Notes: generated from the letters alone by a model not told the origin. Shown: positions 25,753-35,616, numbered from the stretch's first letter. The stretch: DNA of 64,000 nucleotides from Martinezella lusitana (GCF_010668395.1 NZ_WUEY01000003.1:1-64000), one strand, 5' to 3'. Program-made: numbers and translations.

Positions 25753-26780
25753 GCGACGAACGGCCGGGCGTTCTCGACGGCGCAATTCCCCCGCAGGACA
25801 ATACGAAGCTCTTCGGCCACGAAGAGGCGGAAGCCTTCCTCGCGCAGTCCTATCGCTCCGGCAAGGGGCATCATGCCATGCTCATCGAGGGGCCTGAGGG
25901 CATCGGCAAGGCGACACTTGCCTTTCGTTTCGCCAATCATGTCCTGTCCCATCCCGATCCGGCATCGGCGCCGGAGACGATCGGCGATCCGGATCCGGCA
26001 TCCGTCGTCAGCCGGCAGATTTCCGGCGGGGCATCCCACAATCTTCTGCACCTGAGCCGCCCCGTCGATGACAAGACGGGCAAGGTGAAATCTGCGATCA
26101 CCGTGGACGAGGTGCGCCGCGCCGGGAAATTCTTTTCGCAGACGTCGGGCACGGGCAATTGGCGGATCGTCATCATCGATCCCGCCGACGATCTCAACCG
26201 CAGCGCGGCCAACGCCATCCTGAAAATACTCGAGGAACCGCCAAAACGCGCTCTGTTCCTGGTTCTGTCGCATGCGCCGGGCCGGCTTCTGCCGACGATC
26301 CGCTCGCGCTGCCTGCCGTTGAGGCTCGCGCCGCTCGGAGACGATGCCCTGCGCATGGCGCTCGAAAATCTGGGCGTACCGGCCGGGCAGGGGAGCGAAT
26401 TGCTCTCCGCAGCCAAGGGCAGCGTCAGCGAGGCGCTGAAGCTTTTGAATTACGGCGGCGGCGAAATCATCGAGGCCTATCGGCAGGTGCTTTCGGCCGA
26501 TGGGCCCGCTGCGCGCAAGGCGATGCACCGGCTCGCCGACGCGCTGTCCGCCAAGGACAGCGAAACGATCTTCGGCTTCTTCCTTTCGCATATCGGCGAC
26601 GACATCATCGAGCGCGCCCGCGCTGCGGCACTTGGCGGCTCCATCGCCACGGCAGAGAGGCTGGCCCGTCTGCACTCCGAGACCACGGAACGGCTGAACG
26701 TGTCCCAAGCCTACAATCTCGATCGCAAGCAGACGCTGATCACCATCCTGGGCGAACTCAAACAGCAGATTTCGGCATAG
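25749..26780 (+). CDS. holB: DNA polymerase III subunit delta'
   Basis: A 343-residue clamp-loader subunit. It has an AAA+ core with GPEGIGKATLAFRFANHVL (P-loop-like), the DEVRRAGKFF sensor helix, VIIDPADDLNRSAANAILKILEEPP and the SRC motif (IRSRCLPLRL) that supplies the arginine finger. The four zinc Cys of the E. coli protein are not evident. It works with delta and gamma/tau to load the beta clamp. Translation is coupled to tmk by a 4-bp overlap. metG, commonly next in Rhizobiales, is here separated by a convergent permease gene. Confidence 0.93.
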   Translation: MSDERPGVLDGAIPPQDNTKLFGHEEAEAFLAQSYRSGKGHHAMLIEGPEGIGKATLAFRFANHVLSHPDPASAPETIGDPDPASVVSRQISGGASHNLLHLSRPVDDKTGKVKSAITVDEVRRAGKFFSQTSGTGNWRIVIIDPADDLNRSAANAILKILEEPPKRALFLVLSHAPGRLLPTIRSRCLPLRLAPLGDDALRMALENLGVPAGQGSELLSAAKGSVSEALKLLNYGGGEIIEAYRQVLSADGPAARKAMHRLADALSAKDSETIFGFFLSHIGDDIIERARAAALGGSIATAERLARLHSETTERLNVSQAYNLDRKQTLITILGELKQQISA

Positions 26781-26792
26781 GTCGATGATACA

Positions 26793-26828
26793 ATTTCCCG
26801 GGAAAGCGTTAGGCGCGTTCCCGGGATT
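26793..26828. terminator. Bidirectional hairpin between holB and the TauE gene
   Basis: Two SmaI-like TCCCGGGA arms (26796-26803 and 26820-26827) can pair across a 16-nt spacer; each is also self-complementary. There is no clear T-run on either strand. It separates convergent genes 52 bp apart and may end or stabilise both transcripts. Confidence 0.35.
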
Positions 26829-26832
26829 GCGC

Positions 26833-27672
26833 TCAGGGAAAGATCAGCTTCCAGGCGACAATGGCCAGCGTGACAGCCAGAATGATGCGAACGGACCGCT
26901 CATGCAGACGCGGCGCCAGCAGGCTGCCCGCAACAATGCCGGGGATAGAGCCCACCAGCAGGGCGAACAGCATCGTCCAGTTGATTTCGCCGATGAACCA
27001 ATAGCCCATGCCGCCGATCAGGGTCAGCGGCACGGCATGGACGATGTCGGAGCCGACGATTTCGCGGACGTCCGTCTGCGGATAGAGCACCAGCAGCACG
27101 GTCACGCCGAGCGCGCCGGCGCCCACGGATGTCATCGTGACGAGAATGCCGAGCACGAGGCCGAGAACGACAGTGAAGAGCGCGATGCTGCGCGCCGATA
27201 GCGTTCCGCGCTCACCGCGCCATTTGCGGATAGCTTCCAGGATCTGGCCACGGAATATCAGCATGAGCGCCGTGAGAAGCAGAAGACAGCCCAGAGACAG
27301 GGTAATGGCATGGGCAACGGCGGGGCTCTCGCGATTGACGCCAGCCATGATCCAGAGCATCGCGAGCGCCGCGGGAACACTGCCGGAGGCCAGAAGACTG
27401 ACGACCTTCCAGTTGACGCGCCCATGGATGCCGTGAACAGCCGTGCCGGCCGTCTTGGTAATCGCTGCATAGAGCAGGTCTGTGCCAACCGCCGTCGCCG
27501 GGTGCACGCCGAAAAGAAGCACGAGCAGGGGCGTCATCAGGGAGCCGCCGCCGACACCCGTTATGCCGACCAACATGCCGACGAAAAAGCCGGAAAAGGA
27601 ATAAAGCGGCTGGAAGGAATCGACCAAACTCAAATTCACGGCCCCTTGAAGCCGTTGGCCGAACCAATACAT
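26833..27672 (-). CDS. TauE/SafE-family sulfite/organic-anion exporter
   Basis: A 279-residue membrane protein with eight or so helices in two repeats. The first repeat carries GFFVGMLVGITGVGGGSLMTPLLV, the second VTMTSVGAGALGVTVLLVLYP, the paired glycine-rich motifs of TauE/SafE/YfcA permeases. Substrates in the family include sulfite and sulfoacetate; none can be named here. ATG 27672 lacks a ribosome site; a GTG at 27639, close behind AAGGGG, could be used instead. It interrupts the usual holB-metG spacing on the opposite strand. Confidence 0.87.
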   Translation of the reverse strand: MYWFGQRLQGAVNLSLVDSFQPLYSFSGFFVGMLVGITGVGGGSLMTPLLVLLFGVHPATAVGTDLLYAAITKTAGTAVHGIHGRVNWKVVSLLASGSVPAALAMLWIMAGVNRESPAVAHAITLSLGCLLLLTALMLIFRGQILEAIRKWRGERGTLSARSIALFTVVLGLVLGILVTMTSVGAGALGVTVLLVLYPQTDVREIVGSDIVHAVPLTLIGGMGYWFIGEINWTMLFALLVGSIPGIVAGSLLAPRLHERSVRIILAVTLAIVAWKLIFP

Positions 27673-27881
27673 AAATCAATGAAATTCACGGCCATGCATG
27701 TCCTGCGTTCCACTCTCTTGAAGGGGTAAAGGCGAGGCGGGACCGAGTCAAGCAAAGCACCCTGCCGAAGTTCCGATTGCTGCGGGCGCGAAACTTGGTG
27801 TTTCGCTCCCGGCAAACATGCGCTAAAGCGAGCGGTGCAAGAAAAACAGAGACGCAACAGTAAAAGCGGACACTGCCCGAC

Positions 27882-29435
27882 ATGACCGAAAAAACCCCGT
27901 TCTACATCACCACCGCGATCGCCTATCCCAATGGCAAGCCGCATATCGGGCATGCCTATGAGCTGATCGCCACCGACGCGCTGGCGCGCTTCCAGCGCCT
28001 CGACGGCCGGGACGTCTTCTTCCTGACGGGTACGGACGAGCACGGGCAGAAGATGCAGCAGACGGCGCGGGCCGAAGGCATAGAACCGCAACTGCTTGCC
28101 AACCGCAATTCCGATGAATTCCAGGCGATGGGCAAGCTGCTGAACGCGTCGAACGACGACTTCATCCGCACGACGCAGCGGCGCCATCACGAGACCTCGC
28201 AGAACATCTGGAACCTGATGGCCGACGCCGGCGACATCTACAAGGATTCCTATGCAGGCTGGTATTCGGTGCGCGACGAAGCCTACTACCAGGAAAACGA
28301 GACCGAGCTGCGCGCCGATGGCGTGCGCTACGGACCGCAAGGCACGCCGGTCGAGTGGGTGCAGGAGGAAAGCTATTTCTTCAAGCTCTCCGAATATCAG
28401 GACCGGCTGCTGAAGCACTATGAGGAAAATCCGGATTTCATCGGTCCGGCCGAGCGCCGCAACGAAGTCATTTCCTTCGTCAAATCGGGCCTCAAGGATC
28501 TGTCGATCTCACGCACGACTTTCGACTGGGGCATCAAGGTGCCGAACGATCCTGCGCACGTCATGTATGTCTGGGTCGACGCGCTGACGAACTACATCAC
28601 GGCGACCGGCTACATCGAGGACCGCAACAATCCGCGGGCTAAATATTGGCCGGCCGACCTGCACGTGATCGGCAAGGATATCATCCGCTTCCACGCGGTT
28701 TATTGGCCCGCCTTCCTGATGTCGGCGAAGCTGCCGCTGCCGAAGCGCGTCTATGCTCACGGCTTCCTGCTCAACAAGGGCGAGAAGATGTCGAAGTCGC
28801 TCGGCAACGTCGTCGATCCGGTCAACCTCGTGAACCATTTCGGCCTCGACCAGGTGCGCTATTTCTTCCTGCGCGAAGTCTCCTTCGGCCAGGATGGCAG
28901 CTACAGCGAAGAGGCGATCGGCACGCGCATCAACTCCGATCTCGCCAACGGCATCGGCAATCTCGCCAGCCGCTCGCTGTCGATGATCGTCAAGAACTGC
29001 GACGGCAAGATCCCGGAATGCGGCCCGCTGACGGATGACGACAAGGCGCTGCTCGCGCAGGCCGACGCCTTGCTGGCCTCGACCCGCGACGACATGAACA
29101 AACAGCTGATCCATCGCGCGCTGGCCTCCATCATCGCCGTGGTCTCCGAGACGGACCGCTATTTCGCGAGCCAGGAGCCCTGGGCGCTGAAGAAGACCGA
29201 TCCGGCCCGTATGGCGACCGTGCTTTACGTCACGGCCGACGTCGTGCGCCAGATCAGCATTCTGCTGCAGCCCTTCATGCCGGAATCCTCGGGCAAACTG
29301 CTGGATCTCATTGCCATTCCCGCCGACAAGCGCGATTTCGCGGCGCTGGGCGAGGCAGGTCGCCTCGTAGCCGGAACGCCATTGGAAGCACCGAAGCCGG
29401 TCTTCCCGCGCTATGTTGCGCCGACTGTCGAATAA
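27882..29435 (+). CDS. metG: Methionine--tRNA ligase
   Basis: A 517-residue class I synthetase. The HIGH box appears as [13 protein letters not shown] (about 13-25) and KMSKS as [10 protein letters not shown] (near 301). The anticodon-binding helical domain follows and includes the conserved WALKKTDP. There is no C-terminal EMAP/tRNA-binding extension, as usual for alphaproteobacterial MetRS of this length. It precedes tatD by 8 bp in an operon-like run metG-tatD-MBL-ybaK. Confidence 0.97.
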   Translation: MTEKTPFYITTAIAYPNGKPHIGHAYELIATDALARFQRLDGRDVFFLTGTDEHGQKMQQTARAEGIEPQLLANRNSDEFQAMGKLLNASNDDFIRTTQRRHHETSQNIWNLMADAGDIYKDSYAGWYSVRDEAYYQENETELRADGVRYGPQGTPVEWVQEESYFFKLSEYQDRLLKHYEENPDFIGPAERRNEVISFVKSGLKDLSISRTTFDWGIKVPNDPAHVMYVWVDALTNYITATGYIEDRNNPRAKYWPADLHVIGKDIIRFHAVYWPAFLMSAKLPLPKRVYAHGFLLNKGEKMSKSLGNVVDPVNLVNHFGLDQVRYFFLREVSFGQDGSYSEEAIGTRINSDLANGIGNLASRSLSMIVKNCDGKIPECGPLTDDDKALLAQADALLASTRDDMNKQLIHRALASIIAVVSETDRYFASQEPWALKKTDPARMATVLYVTADVVRQISILLQPFMPESSGKLLDLIAIPADKRDFAALGEAGRLVAGTPLEAPKPVFPRYVAPTVE

Positions 29436-29443
29436 GGTTTTCC

Positions 29444-30226
29444 ATGCTGATCGATACGCATTGCCACCTGGATTTTGCCGACTTCGAGGAAGAGCGCGAC
29501 GCGATCGTCGCCCGCGCCCACGAGATGGGCGTCAAGCAGATGGTCACCATCTCGACCAAGGTCAGGAAGCTCGATGGATTGCTCGCGCTTACCGAGCGCT
29601 ATCCATCGGTTTTCTGTTCGGTCGGCACGCATCCGAACAGCGCCGACCAGGAGCTGGATATCCAGACGGAAGATCTGGTGCGGCTGGCAAACCAGCATGA
29701 GAAGATCGTGGCGATCGGCGAGGCGGGTCTCGACTACTTCTACGATACCGTCAAGCCGGAAGACCAGAAGACCGGCTTCCTGCGCCATATCGCTGCCGCG
29801 CGCGAAACAAAGCTGCCGCTCGTCATTCACAGCCGCAGCGCCGATGAGGACATGGCGGCGATCCTGACGGAAGAAACGGGGAAGGGGGCATTCCCCTTTA
29901 TTCTCCACTGCTTCTCCGCCGGCCCTGCCCTTGCCCGCACCGGCGTCGACCTCGGCGGCTATATTTCCTTTTCCGGCATCCTGACCTTCCCGAAGTCGGA
30001 GGAGCTGCGCGAGATCGCCAAGACGATCCCGCACGACCGGCTGCTGGTCGAGACCGACGCGCCATATCTTGCGCCGAAGCGCTGGCGCGGCAAGCGCAAC
30101 GAACCGTCCTACGTCGTCAACACCGCCGAGGTGCTGGCCGATACGATCGGCGTCAGCATGGCGGAAATTGCCGAAATCACCACGGCGAACGCTTTCCGCT
30201 GCTTTTCCAAGATGACGAGGGTCTGA
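29444..30226 (+). CDS. TatD-family metal-dependent hydrolase
   Basis: A 260-residue TIM-barrel nuclease-like hydrolase. Metal ligands are visible in DTHCHLDF (residues 3-10), GEAGLDYFYD (Glu near 92), VIHSRSADEDM and HCFSAGPAL, and ETDAPYLAPKRWRGKRNEP carries the last Asp. The family has DNase and D-aminoacyl-tRNA deacylase activities; which applies here is unknown. It sits between metG and an MBL hydrolase gene (4 bp gap), a conserved alphaproteobacterial order. Confidence 0.93.
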   Translation: MLIDTHCHLDFADFEEERDAIVARAHEMGVKQMVTISTKVRKLDGLLALTERYPSVFCSVGTHPNSADQELDIQTEDLVRLANQHEKIVAIGEAGLDYFYDTVKPEDQKTGFLRHIAAARETKLPLVIHSRSADEDMAAILTEETGKGAFPFILHCFSAGPALARTGVDLGGYISFSGILTFPKSEELREIAKTIPHDRLLVETDAPYLAPKRWRGKRNEPSYVVNTAEVLADTIGVSMAEIAEITTANAFRCFSKMTRV

Positions 30227-30230
30227 CGTC

Positions 30231-31058
30231 GTGACATACCGGCGACGTTTCACCATCTTGGGCTGTTCATCGTCGCCGGGCGTTCCCCGCATCACCGGCG
30301 ACTGGGGCGATTGCGATCCCAAGAACCCGAAGAACCGGCGCACGCGTGCGGCGTTTCTCATCGAACAGATCGCGCCGGACGGCGGCATCACCACCGTCGT
30401 CATCGATACAGGGCCGGATTTCCGCGAGCAGATGATCCGCGCCGGCGTCAGCGCCATCGACGCGGTGCTCTACACCCACGCCCATGCCGACCATATTCAC
30501 GGCATCGACGATCTGCGCGGTTACTTCCATGTCTCGCATGAGCTCATTCCGATCTACGCCGATCGGCCGACGATGGACCGTATTCGCGAAGGCTTTCGTT
30601 ACTGTCTGGAAACGCCGCCGGGCAGCAGCTATCCACCGATCGTCCGGCCGGTGCTGATCGAAAATCTCGAAAAAAGCTTCACGATCGACGGGGCAGGCGG
30701 CCCGATCCGTTTCTGGCCTCACAAGCAGCTGCACGGCGATATCCATTCCCTCGGCTTTCGCATCGGCAAACTCGCTTACTGTAGCGATATCAGCGACTTC
30801 CCGCCTGAATCGGTGGAAAAAGTTCAAGACCTTGACACCTTGATTATCGACGCCCTGCAGTATCGCCCGCATCCAAGCCATCTGTCGCTGGAGCAATCGC
30901 TTGGCTGGATCGAGCGCTTGCGTCCGAAACATGCCATCTTGACCCACATGCATACGCCGCTCGATTATGAGACCGTGCTGGCTGAAACGCCCGATCATGT
31001 CGAGCCGGCCTACGATCAGATGCAGATCGAACTCGACGTGGAGGATGACGATCTATGA
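30231..31058 (+). CDS. MBL-fold metallo-hydrolase (PhnP-like)
   Basis: A 275-residue metallo-beta-lactamase-fold protein starting at GTG 30231. It has the metal motif THAHADHIHGIDDLR (H-x-H-x-D-H near 82), VIDTGPDFREQMI before it, and a late HMHTPLDYE (third His group). The opening TILGCSSSPGVPRITGDWGDCDP is typical of the PhnP/cyclic phosphodiesterase-like subgroup found next to tatD. The natural substrate is not known. Its stop overlaps ybaK by 4 bp. Confidence 0.92.
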   Translation: MTYRRRFTILGCSSSPGVPRITGDWGDCDPKNPKNRRTRAAFLIEQIAPDGGITTVVIDTGPDFREQMIRAGVSAIDAVLYTHAHADHIHGIDDLRGYFHVSHELIPIYADRPTMDRIREGFRYCLETPPGSSYPPIVRPVLIENLEKSFTIDGAGGPIRFWPHKQLHGDIHSLGFRIGKLAYCSDISDFPPESVEKVQDLDTLIIDALQYRPHPSHLSLEQSLGWIERLRPKHAILTHMHTPLDYETVLAETPDHVEPAYDQMQIELDVEDDDL

Positions 31059-31546
31059 GCGAAGATATCAGGAAGCTGTCCAGCCTGGAGCGCGTCGAGC
31101 TTGCGGCCCGCACGCTGGGGCTCGACATCTCGATCAAGCGTATGGAGCAATCGACGCGGACGGCGGAGGAAGCGGCCAAGGCGGCAGGCTGCGCTGTCGG
31201 TCAGATCGTCAAATCTCTGGTCTTCGTCGATGCCGGAACACACGCGCTGACACTGCTGCTCGTTTCCGGCGCCCACAACGCCGATACGGCTTATATCGCA
31301 GCGACTTACGGGATTCGCCTGAAGCGGGCCGATATCGATCGCGTCCGCGACGAAACCGGCTTTGCCATCGGTGGCGTCGCACCGATCGGCCATCTCGTGG
31401 ATCTTCCTGTTTTCATGGATGAGAGCCTTTTGACCTACGATCAGGTCTGGTGCGCAGCCGGGCGTCCGGACAGCATTTTTTCCTGCAATCCGACGCTGCT
31501 GGCGGAAAAGATCGCGGCGAAGGTAATCCGCATCAAGGCAAGCTGA
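31055..31546 (+). CDS. YbaK/EbsC-type aminoacyl-tRNA deacylase
   Basis: A 163-residue YbaK-like editing domain. Members hydrolyse mischarged Cys-tRNA(Pro) or related tRNAs. Family features are SSLERVELAARTLGLDISIKRMEQSTRTAEEAAKAAGC, then GQIVKSLVFV with the conserved catalytic Lys, and FAIGGVAPIGH near 107-117 (G-x-x-P-x-G loop). It is linked by ATGA overlap to the MBL gene. The exact tRNA target cannot be read from the sequence. Confidence 0.9.
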   Translation: MSEDIRKLSSLERVELAARTLGLDISIKRMEQSTRTAEEAAKAAGCAVGQIVKSLVFVDAGTHALTLLLVSGAHNADTAYIAATYGIRLKRADIDRVRDETGFAIGGVAPIGHLVDLPVFMDESLLTYDQVWCAAGRPDSIFSCNPTLLAEKIAAKVIRIKAS

Positions 31547-31608
31547 AGGAAGCAACCTAGAAATACGGCCAGCGATAAAGGCCGGGCTGCTGCGTCCTTC
31601 GGATCGTC

Positions 31609-32094
31609 ATGCCGATGCAAGAGCCTTCAGGCAAGAAGCGAACCGATACCGCTTCCAGGGTAATCAGAGCAACGCCGCAAGCAGTCTTTGAGGCATTCGT
31701 CGATCCGGAGACATTGATCTCCTGGCTTCCGCCAAAAGGCATGACGGGACGCATCCTTGCTTTCGAGCCGCATCAGGGCGGCGACTATCGACTGGCGCTG
31801 ACCTATGATGTCCCGGATCATTCGACCCCGGGAAAATCCTCAGCGCATACCGATATCGTTTCCGGCCGGTTCCTCGAGATCATTCCCGACGAACGTATCG
31901 TTCAGGCGGTGGATTTCGAATCCGAAGACGCGGCATTCGCCGGGACGATGGTCATGACATGGTCTTTGGCTGAAGTGCCGTTGGGCACGAATGTGACGAT
32001 AGTCTGCAAGAATGTACCGTCTGGCATCCGCAAGGAAGACCATGACGAGGGGTTGAGATCGACACTCGACAATCTCGCCAACTATCTGGAATAA
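31609..32094 (+). CDS. SRPBCC (AHSA1-like) family protein
   Basis: A 161-residue START-like fold protein. The opening DTASRVIRATPQAVFEAFVDPETLISWLPPKGMTG and the closing block KEDHDEGLRSTLDNLANYLE are typical of the Aha1-C/AHSA1-like SRPBCC group, which bind hydrophobic ligands. No enzymatic function is assigned. The start is 31609 or the ATG two codons later. It follows the ybaK gene by 62 bp on the same strand. Confidence 0.85.
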   Translation: MPMQEPSGKKRTDTASRVIRATPQAVFEAFVDPETLISWLPPKGMTGRILAFEPHQGGDYRLALTYDVPDHSTPGKSSAHTDIVSGRFLEIIPDERIVQAVDFESEDAAFAGTMVMTWSLAEVPLGTNVTIVCKNVPSGIRKEDHDEGLRSTLDNLANYLE

Positions 32095-32329
32095 AAGATA
32101 AAATTGCCGTTCTTTGCCCTAGGCTGCAATGCGCTTTAGTTCCATAATCTATCTTATCTGATTTTTCTTGTGTAGGGGGGTACATTCTATTTCCAAGTGC
32201 GACATGCAAATGATACCAATGGGTTGTCACTCGCAAGGAAGACGCAATGGAACGTACCTACTCCCAGATTGGATTGGACGAACGCCGTAGGCTTTCTTTG
32301 CTGGAGAATGGCATGGGCGCCGGTAAAAA

Positions 32330-33184
32330 TCAGTTCGCAGAACTCTGCTTGGCTGCGTCTGTCGATACCGTGGCTGTCGTTGCTGCCTGCGCCAGATAGG
32401 TATCCAGGAGGCTTGCCATCTTGTCGTCGCGAATTTCGGCGGTCTTTTCGCCCATGACCACGCCGACGACGCGGCGGCCGCCTCTGGTTGCTGACGTCAC
32501 GAGATTATAGCCGGAGGCATCGGTATAGCCGGTCTTGATGCCGTCGGCGCCGGCATAGCGATACATCAGGTTGTTATGGCCGCGCAGCTTCATGCCGCGG
32601 AACTTGATGCCGCGCATCGAAAACAGCTTGAACTCCTCCGGGAAGTCGCGCATCAGCGCGACGCCGAGAGTAGCCATGTCACGGGCCGTCGTGACCTGCT
32701 CCGGATCCGGCAGGCCGGAAGCATTCTTGAAAACGGTATTGCTCATGCCGAGCTTGTGAGCCTTATCGGTCATCATCTTGCCGAAGGCGTCCTCGGTGCC
32801 GCCCAGTTGTTCGCCGATCGCTACGGCCGCATCATTGGCCGACAGGACGACGATGCCCTCGACGGCCTCGCGCACGGTGACCTTGCGGCCGACGCCGACG
32901 GCCAGCTTGAACGGCTCCTTGCCCTCGGCATTCGCCGACATGGTCAACTTCTGATCCCATTTGAGCTTGCCGCCATGCAGCGCTTCGAAAGCGAGATAGA
33001 GCGTCATCATCTTGGTCAGCGACGCCGGATAGTTCAGCTCGTCCTGGTTCGATGCCTCCAGCGCCTGGCCGCTATGCACGTCCACGACATAACTTGCCTG
33101 ACCGGCCTGCGCTATCGAAAGACTGCCCAAAAGAGAGGCGGCCGAGAGTGCCGCGGTGAGGAGCAAGGAAGTTGTCTTGAGCAT
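32330..33184 (-). CDS. D-alanyl-D-alanine carboxypeptidase (PBP5/6 type)
   Basis: A 284-residue exported S11 peptidase, trimming the terminal D-Ala from peptidoglycan stem peptides. It has a signal peptide (1-27, IAQA/GQA) and all three active-site motifs: SLTK (Ser55-Lys58), SAN (115-117) and KTG (217-219, in DGIKTGYTDASGYN). It ends shortly after the catalytic domain and lacks the C-terminal beta domain and amphipathic anchor of E. coli PBP5, so it may be soluble in the periplasm. It offers a direct in-window comparison for the altered homologue at 23711-24922. Confidence 0.94.
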   Translation of the reverse strand: MLKTTSLLLTAALSAASLLGSLSIAQAGQASYVVDVHSGQALEASNQDELNYPASLTKMMTLYLAFEALHGGKLKWDQKLTMSANAEGKEPFKLAVGVGRKVTVREAVEGIVVLSANDAAVAIGEQLGGTEDAFGKMMTDKAHKLGMSNTVFKNASGLPDPEQVTTARDMATLGVALMRDFPEEFKLFSMRGIKFRGMKLRGHNNLMYRYAGADGIKTGYTDASGYNLVTSATRGGRRVVGVVMGEKTAEIRDDKMASLLDTYLAQAATTATVSTDAAKQSSAN

Positions 33185-33470
33185 GGAACTCTATCTGGTC
33201 ACTCTGGATCGACGATCCGGATGGAAGGCGGGCAAGCGGCCGGAGACGCCGCTGGATTTGGAAGGCGATGGATCAGACAAATCTATGGCGGAAAGAAGAA
33301 CGATGCCACAAAAAGGACTATGGGAAGCCAGCCAGTTTTGTCCAGTGACATAAATGCCGCGTACCGGCGGAAGCCGGCTGTCAGTTCAGTATTCCAGTCC
33401 CTGCCCGGTTGCGATCGTCATGCCAACGGTAGGCAGCGCTCTGGACATATCGCGGGAGCGTCTGCGTTCT

Positions 33471-33698
33471 CTAGTCCCAGAACCACGACTTGCTGACTTC
33501 AGCGCGCGCCTCGCCGCGCGTCATGCCGATATCGCGAAGCTGATCGTCGGTCAGATCACGCAGATCCCATCGTGTTTCACGCTTCTGGAGATAGGCCAGG
33601 CATCTCGCCAGCGCTCTCCGCAGAAATCCTAGTTCTCGACGGCCCCTGCCCGCAGTCGCCGCCGCCGCCAGCACCGGCCGGTCGATATCGGTTGTCAT
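33471..33698 (-). CDS. DUF1127-domain small protein
   Basis: A 75-residue, Arg-rich protein with the DUF1127 module in its C-terminal half (CLAYLQKRETRWDLRDLTDDQLRDIGMTRGEARAEVSKSWF). I set the start at ATG 33698, with AGGAG 8 nt upstream. In alphaproteobacteria such small proteins have been linked to phosphate and stress metabolism and RNA turnover, but the role here is unknown. It is divergent from a LysR regulator 100 bp away, with an inverted repeat between them, so it is probably a target of that regulator. Confidence 0.88.
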   Translation of the reverse strand: MTTDIDRPVLAAAATAGRGRRELGFLRRALARCLAYLQKRETRWDLRDLTDDQLRDIGMTRGEARAEVSKSWFWD

Positions 33699-33761
33699 GT
33701 TCGTACTCCTGGCTCGCATCAACACGGCCCCAGGATGCACTGGCGTTAGCAACGAATGAAG

Positions 33762-33787
33762 CTTATGATCTTTATACAATCCATAAG
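33762..33787. promoter_or_regulatory. Candidate LysR operator
   Basis: CTTATG-N14-CATAAG, a perfect 6-bp interrupted palindrome with an AT-rich centre. It lies 12 bp before the LysR TTG start and between the LysR and DUF1127 genes, as is usual for LysR binding sites. Confidence 0.4.
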
Positions 33788-33798
33788 GAATCCTTCTA

Positions 33799-34689
33799 TT
33801 GTTCAATCTGGATCAGCTTGCCGCATTCCTCAGCGTGGTCGATCTCGGCAGCTTCACGGCCGCTGCCGACAAGGCCGGGCTGACGCAACCGGCAGTCAGC
33901 CTTCAGGTGAAACTTCTCGAACAACGCCTCGGCGTGAAATTGATCGAGCGCGTGGGGCGGCGAGCGCAGGCTTCGCCGGCCGGACTTGAGCTGATTGCCC
34001 ACGCCCGCCGTATCGTCGAAGCTTGCTCCGTGGCGGAGGAGGCCATGACACCCTATCGCGAGGGATCAGTCGGCCGCGTGCGGATCGGCAGCGGCGGCAC
34101 GGCATCGATCCATCTGCTGCCCCGCGCCATCGCGATCGCAAAAAAGCGGATGCCTGATCTCGAGATCATCGTCCGTATCGGCAATATTGACGAGATTCTG
34201 CGCGATCTCGAAGCCAATGCGCTGGATCTGGCGGTGGTGGCCCTGCCCGCCGCCGGCCGCTCCCTCGAGGTCGAACCATTCCACGACGACGAGCTTCTGG
34301 CCGTGGCGCCGAAGGGAAGCGTGATGCCGGATGGCGGGCCGGATGCGGAATTCATGAAAGGCAAGACGCTGTTGCTATACGAAGGCGGCAACACGCGTCG
34401 CGCCACCAACGAATGGTTCGAGGAAGCTGGGATTCGTCCCGAGCCAGCCATGGAGTTCGGAAGCGTCGAAGCGATCAAGGAGCTGGTGGCGGCCGGCCTC
34501 GGATGGTCCGTCCTCCCGGAGATGGCGCTGAGGCGCGACACGTCGGACCTGCTGGTCACATCGCCGCTCCGGCCGAAACTCGTTCGACAACTCGGCATGG
34601 TATTGCGCCGCGACAAGCATCTCACGAAAGGCCTTCGCGAAATCATGAAATCGCTTCGCGAATTTCAGACGACCGGACATGCGATGTGA
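33799..34689 (+). CDS. LysR-family transcriptional regulator
   Basis: A 296-residue LysR-type regulator starting at TTG 33799, with AAGGA about 9 nt upstream. The N-terminal helix-turn-helix reads FTAAADKAGLTQPAVSLQVKLLEQRLGVKLIERVGRR (about 18-54), and the effector-binding domain spans about 88-285 (VRIGSGGTASIHLLP opens it). It is divergent from the DUF1127 gene and likely regulates it as well as itself. The inducer is not known. Confidence 0.92.
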   Translation: MFNLDQLAAFLSVVDLGSFTAAADKAGLTQPAVSLQVKLLEQRLGVKLIERVGRRAQASPAGLELIAHARRIVEACSVAEEAMTPYREGSVGRVRIGSGGTASIHLLPRAIAIAKKRMPDLEIIVRIGNIDEILRDLEANALDLAVVALPAAGRSLEVEPFHDDELLAVAPKGSVMPDGGPDAEFMKGKTLLLYEGGNTRRATNEWFEEAGIRPEPAMEFGSVEAIKELVAAGLGWSVLPEMALRRDTSDLLVTSPLRPKLVRQLGMVLRRDKHLTKGLREIMKSLREFQTTGHAM

Positions 34690-34731
34690 CCTCGGCGGGA
34701 CGCTTGCCGAACAACCCCTCGGTCAGTTCTA

Positions 34732-35388
34732 CTATTTGAGCCGCTTGCGGCGCTCGATCTCCTCTTGAGACGGATCCGGGCCAACGAAAGAGCCTGTCCT
34801 CACCGGCCCATCGGGCTGATAGGTCGCAAAGATGACGCCGGTCGGAGACGACCAGGTGTGCAGTAGTTTCATCGCCGCCGGAACCGCTCCGCCGGCGAAC
34901 AGCTTCTTGCCGCCACCCAGGACGAGCGGAAAGATCATCAGTTTGAATTCGTCGATCAGTCGGTGGCGCAACAGGGTCTGGATGAGATCGCCGCTGCCCT
35001 GGATGAGGAGATCCGGCCCCTCGCCTGCCTTCAGCTCATTGATCGCCGCGACGACATCCTTGCCGAGAGACTGACTCCTGTTCCATTTCAGCGTGGCATC
35101 GCCGTGTGTCGCAACATATTTGGTGGTGTTGTTAAAGCTACTGGCAATCGGATCGTCGCCCTCGACATAGGGCCAAAAGGCGGCGAAAATTTCATAGGTC
35201 TTGCGCCCCAGCAGTAGATCGAATGGCTTTTCGAACACTTCGAAGAGCGTCTTGCCGGTTTCCTCATCGGAATAAGGGAATACCCAGCCGCCGTGCCCGA
35301 ACCCGCCGGTCGGATCCTCATCCGGACCGCCTGGTGCCTGCATGACGCCGTCGAGGCTGATGAATGTGGCTGCGATCACCTTGCGCAT
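34732..35388 (-). CDS. Dihydrofolate reductase-family (RibD C-terminal) protein
   Basis: A 218-residue RibD_C/DHFR-fold protein. Typical parts are the N-terminal RKVIAATFISLDGVMQAPGG, LLLGRKTYEIFAAFWPYVEGD, and the C-terminal DLLIQGSGDLIQTLLRHRLIDEF and FPLVLGGGKKLF. These are NADPH-dependent reductase folds common as stand-alone proteins whose substrates are unknown; a true folate reductase role is unlikely. The start at 35388 is set by GGAGG 6 nt upstream. It faces the LysR gene with a 42-bp gap. Confidence 0.88.
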   Translation of the reverse strand: MRKVIAATFISLDGVMQAPGGPDEDPTGGFGHGGWVFPYSDEETGKTLFEVFEKPFDLLLGRKTYEIFAAFWPYVEGDDPIASSFNNTTKYVATHGDATLKWNRSQSLGKDVVAAINELKAGEGPDLLIQGSGDLIQTLLRHRLIDEFKLMIFPLVLGGGKKLFAGGAVPAAMKLLHTWSSPTGVIFATYQPDGPVRTGSFVGPDPSQEEIERRKRLK

Positions 35389-35616
35389 GATATCCTCCGT
35401 GCTCTGGCCTGGTGCCCGAAGGACGTCTCGCCGGCTGCGATCCCGACATGTCATCGATTATTTTTTGAACACGCAATCTAACGTTCTCGTTGGACTTGTG
35501 ACCAATTGACCCTTGAACCTCGCCACGGAATCGGCAAAATTCATCCTATCAATACTTTCCCTGAGATACGAACCCGTCTGCGGGCCCGCCTCATTTAAAC
35601 ATGCCTGGATAAAAGC

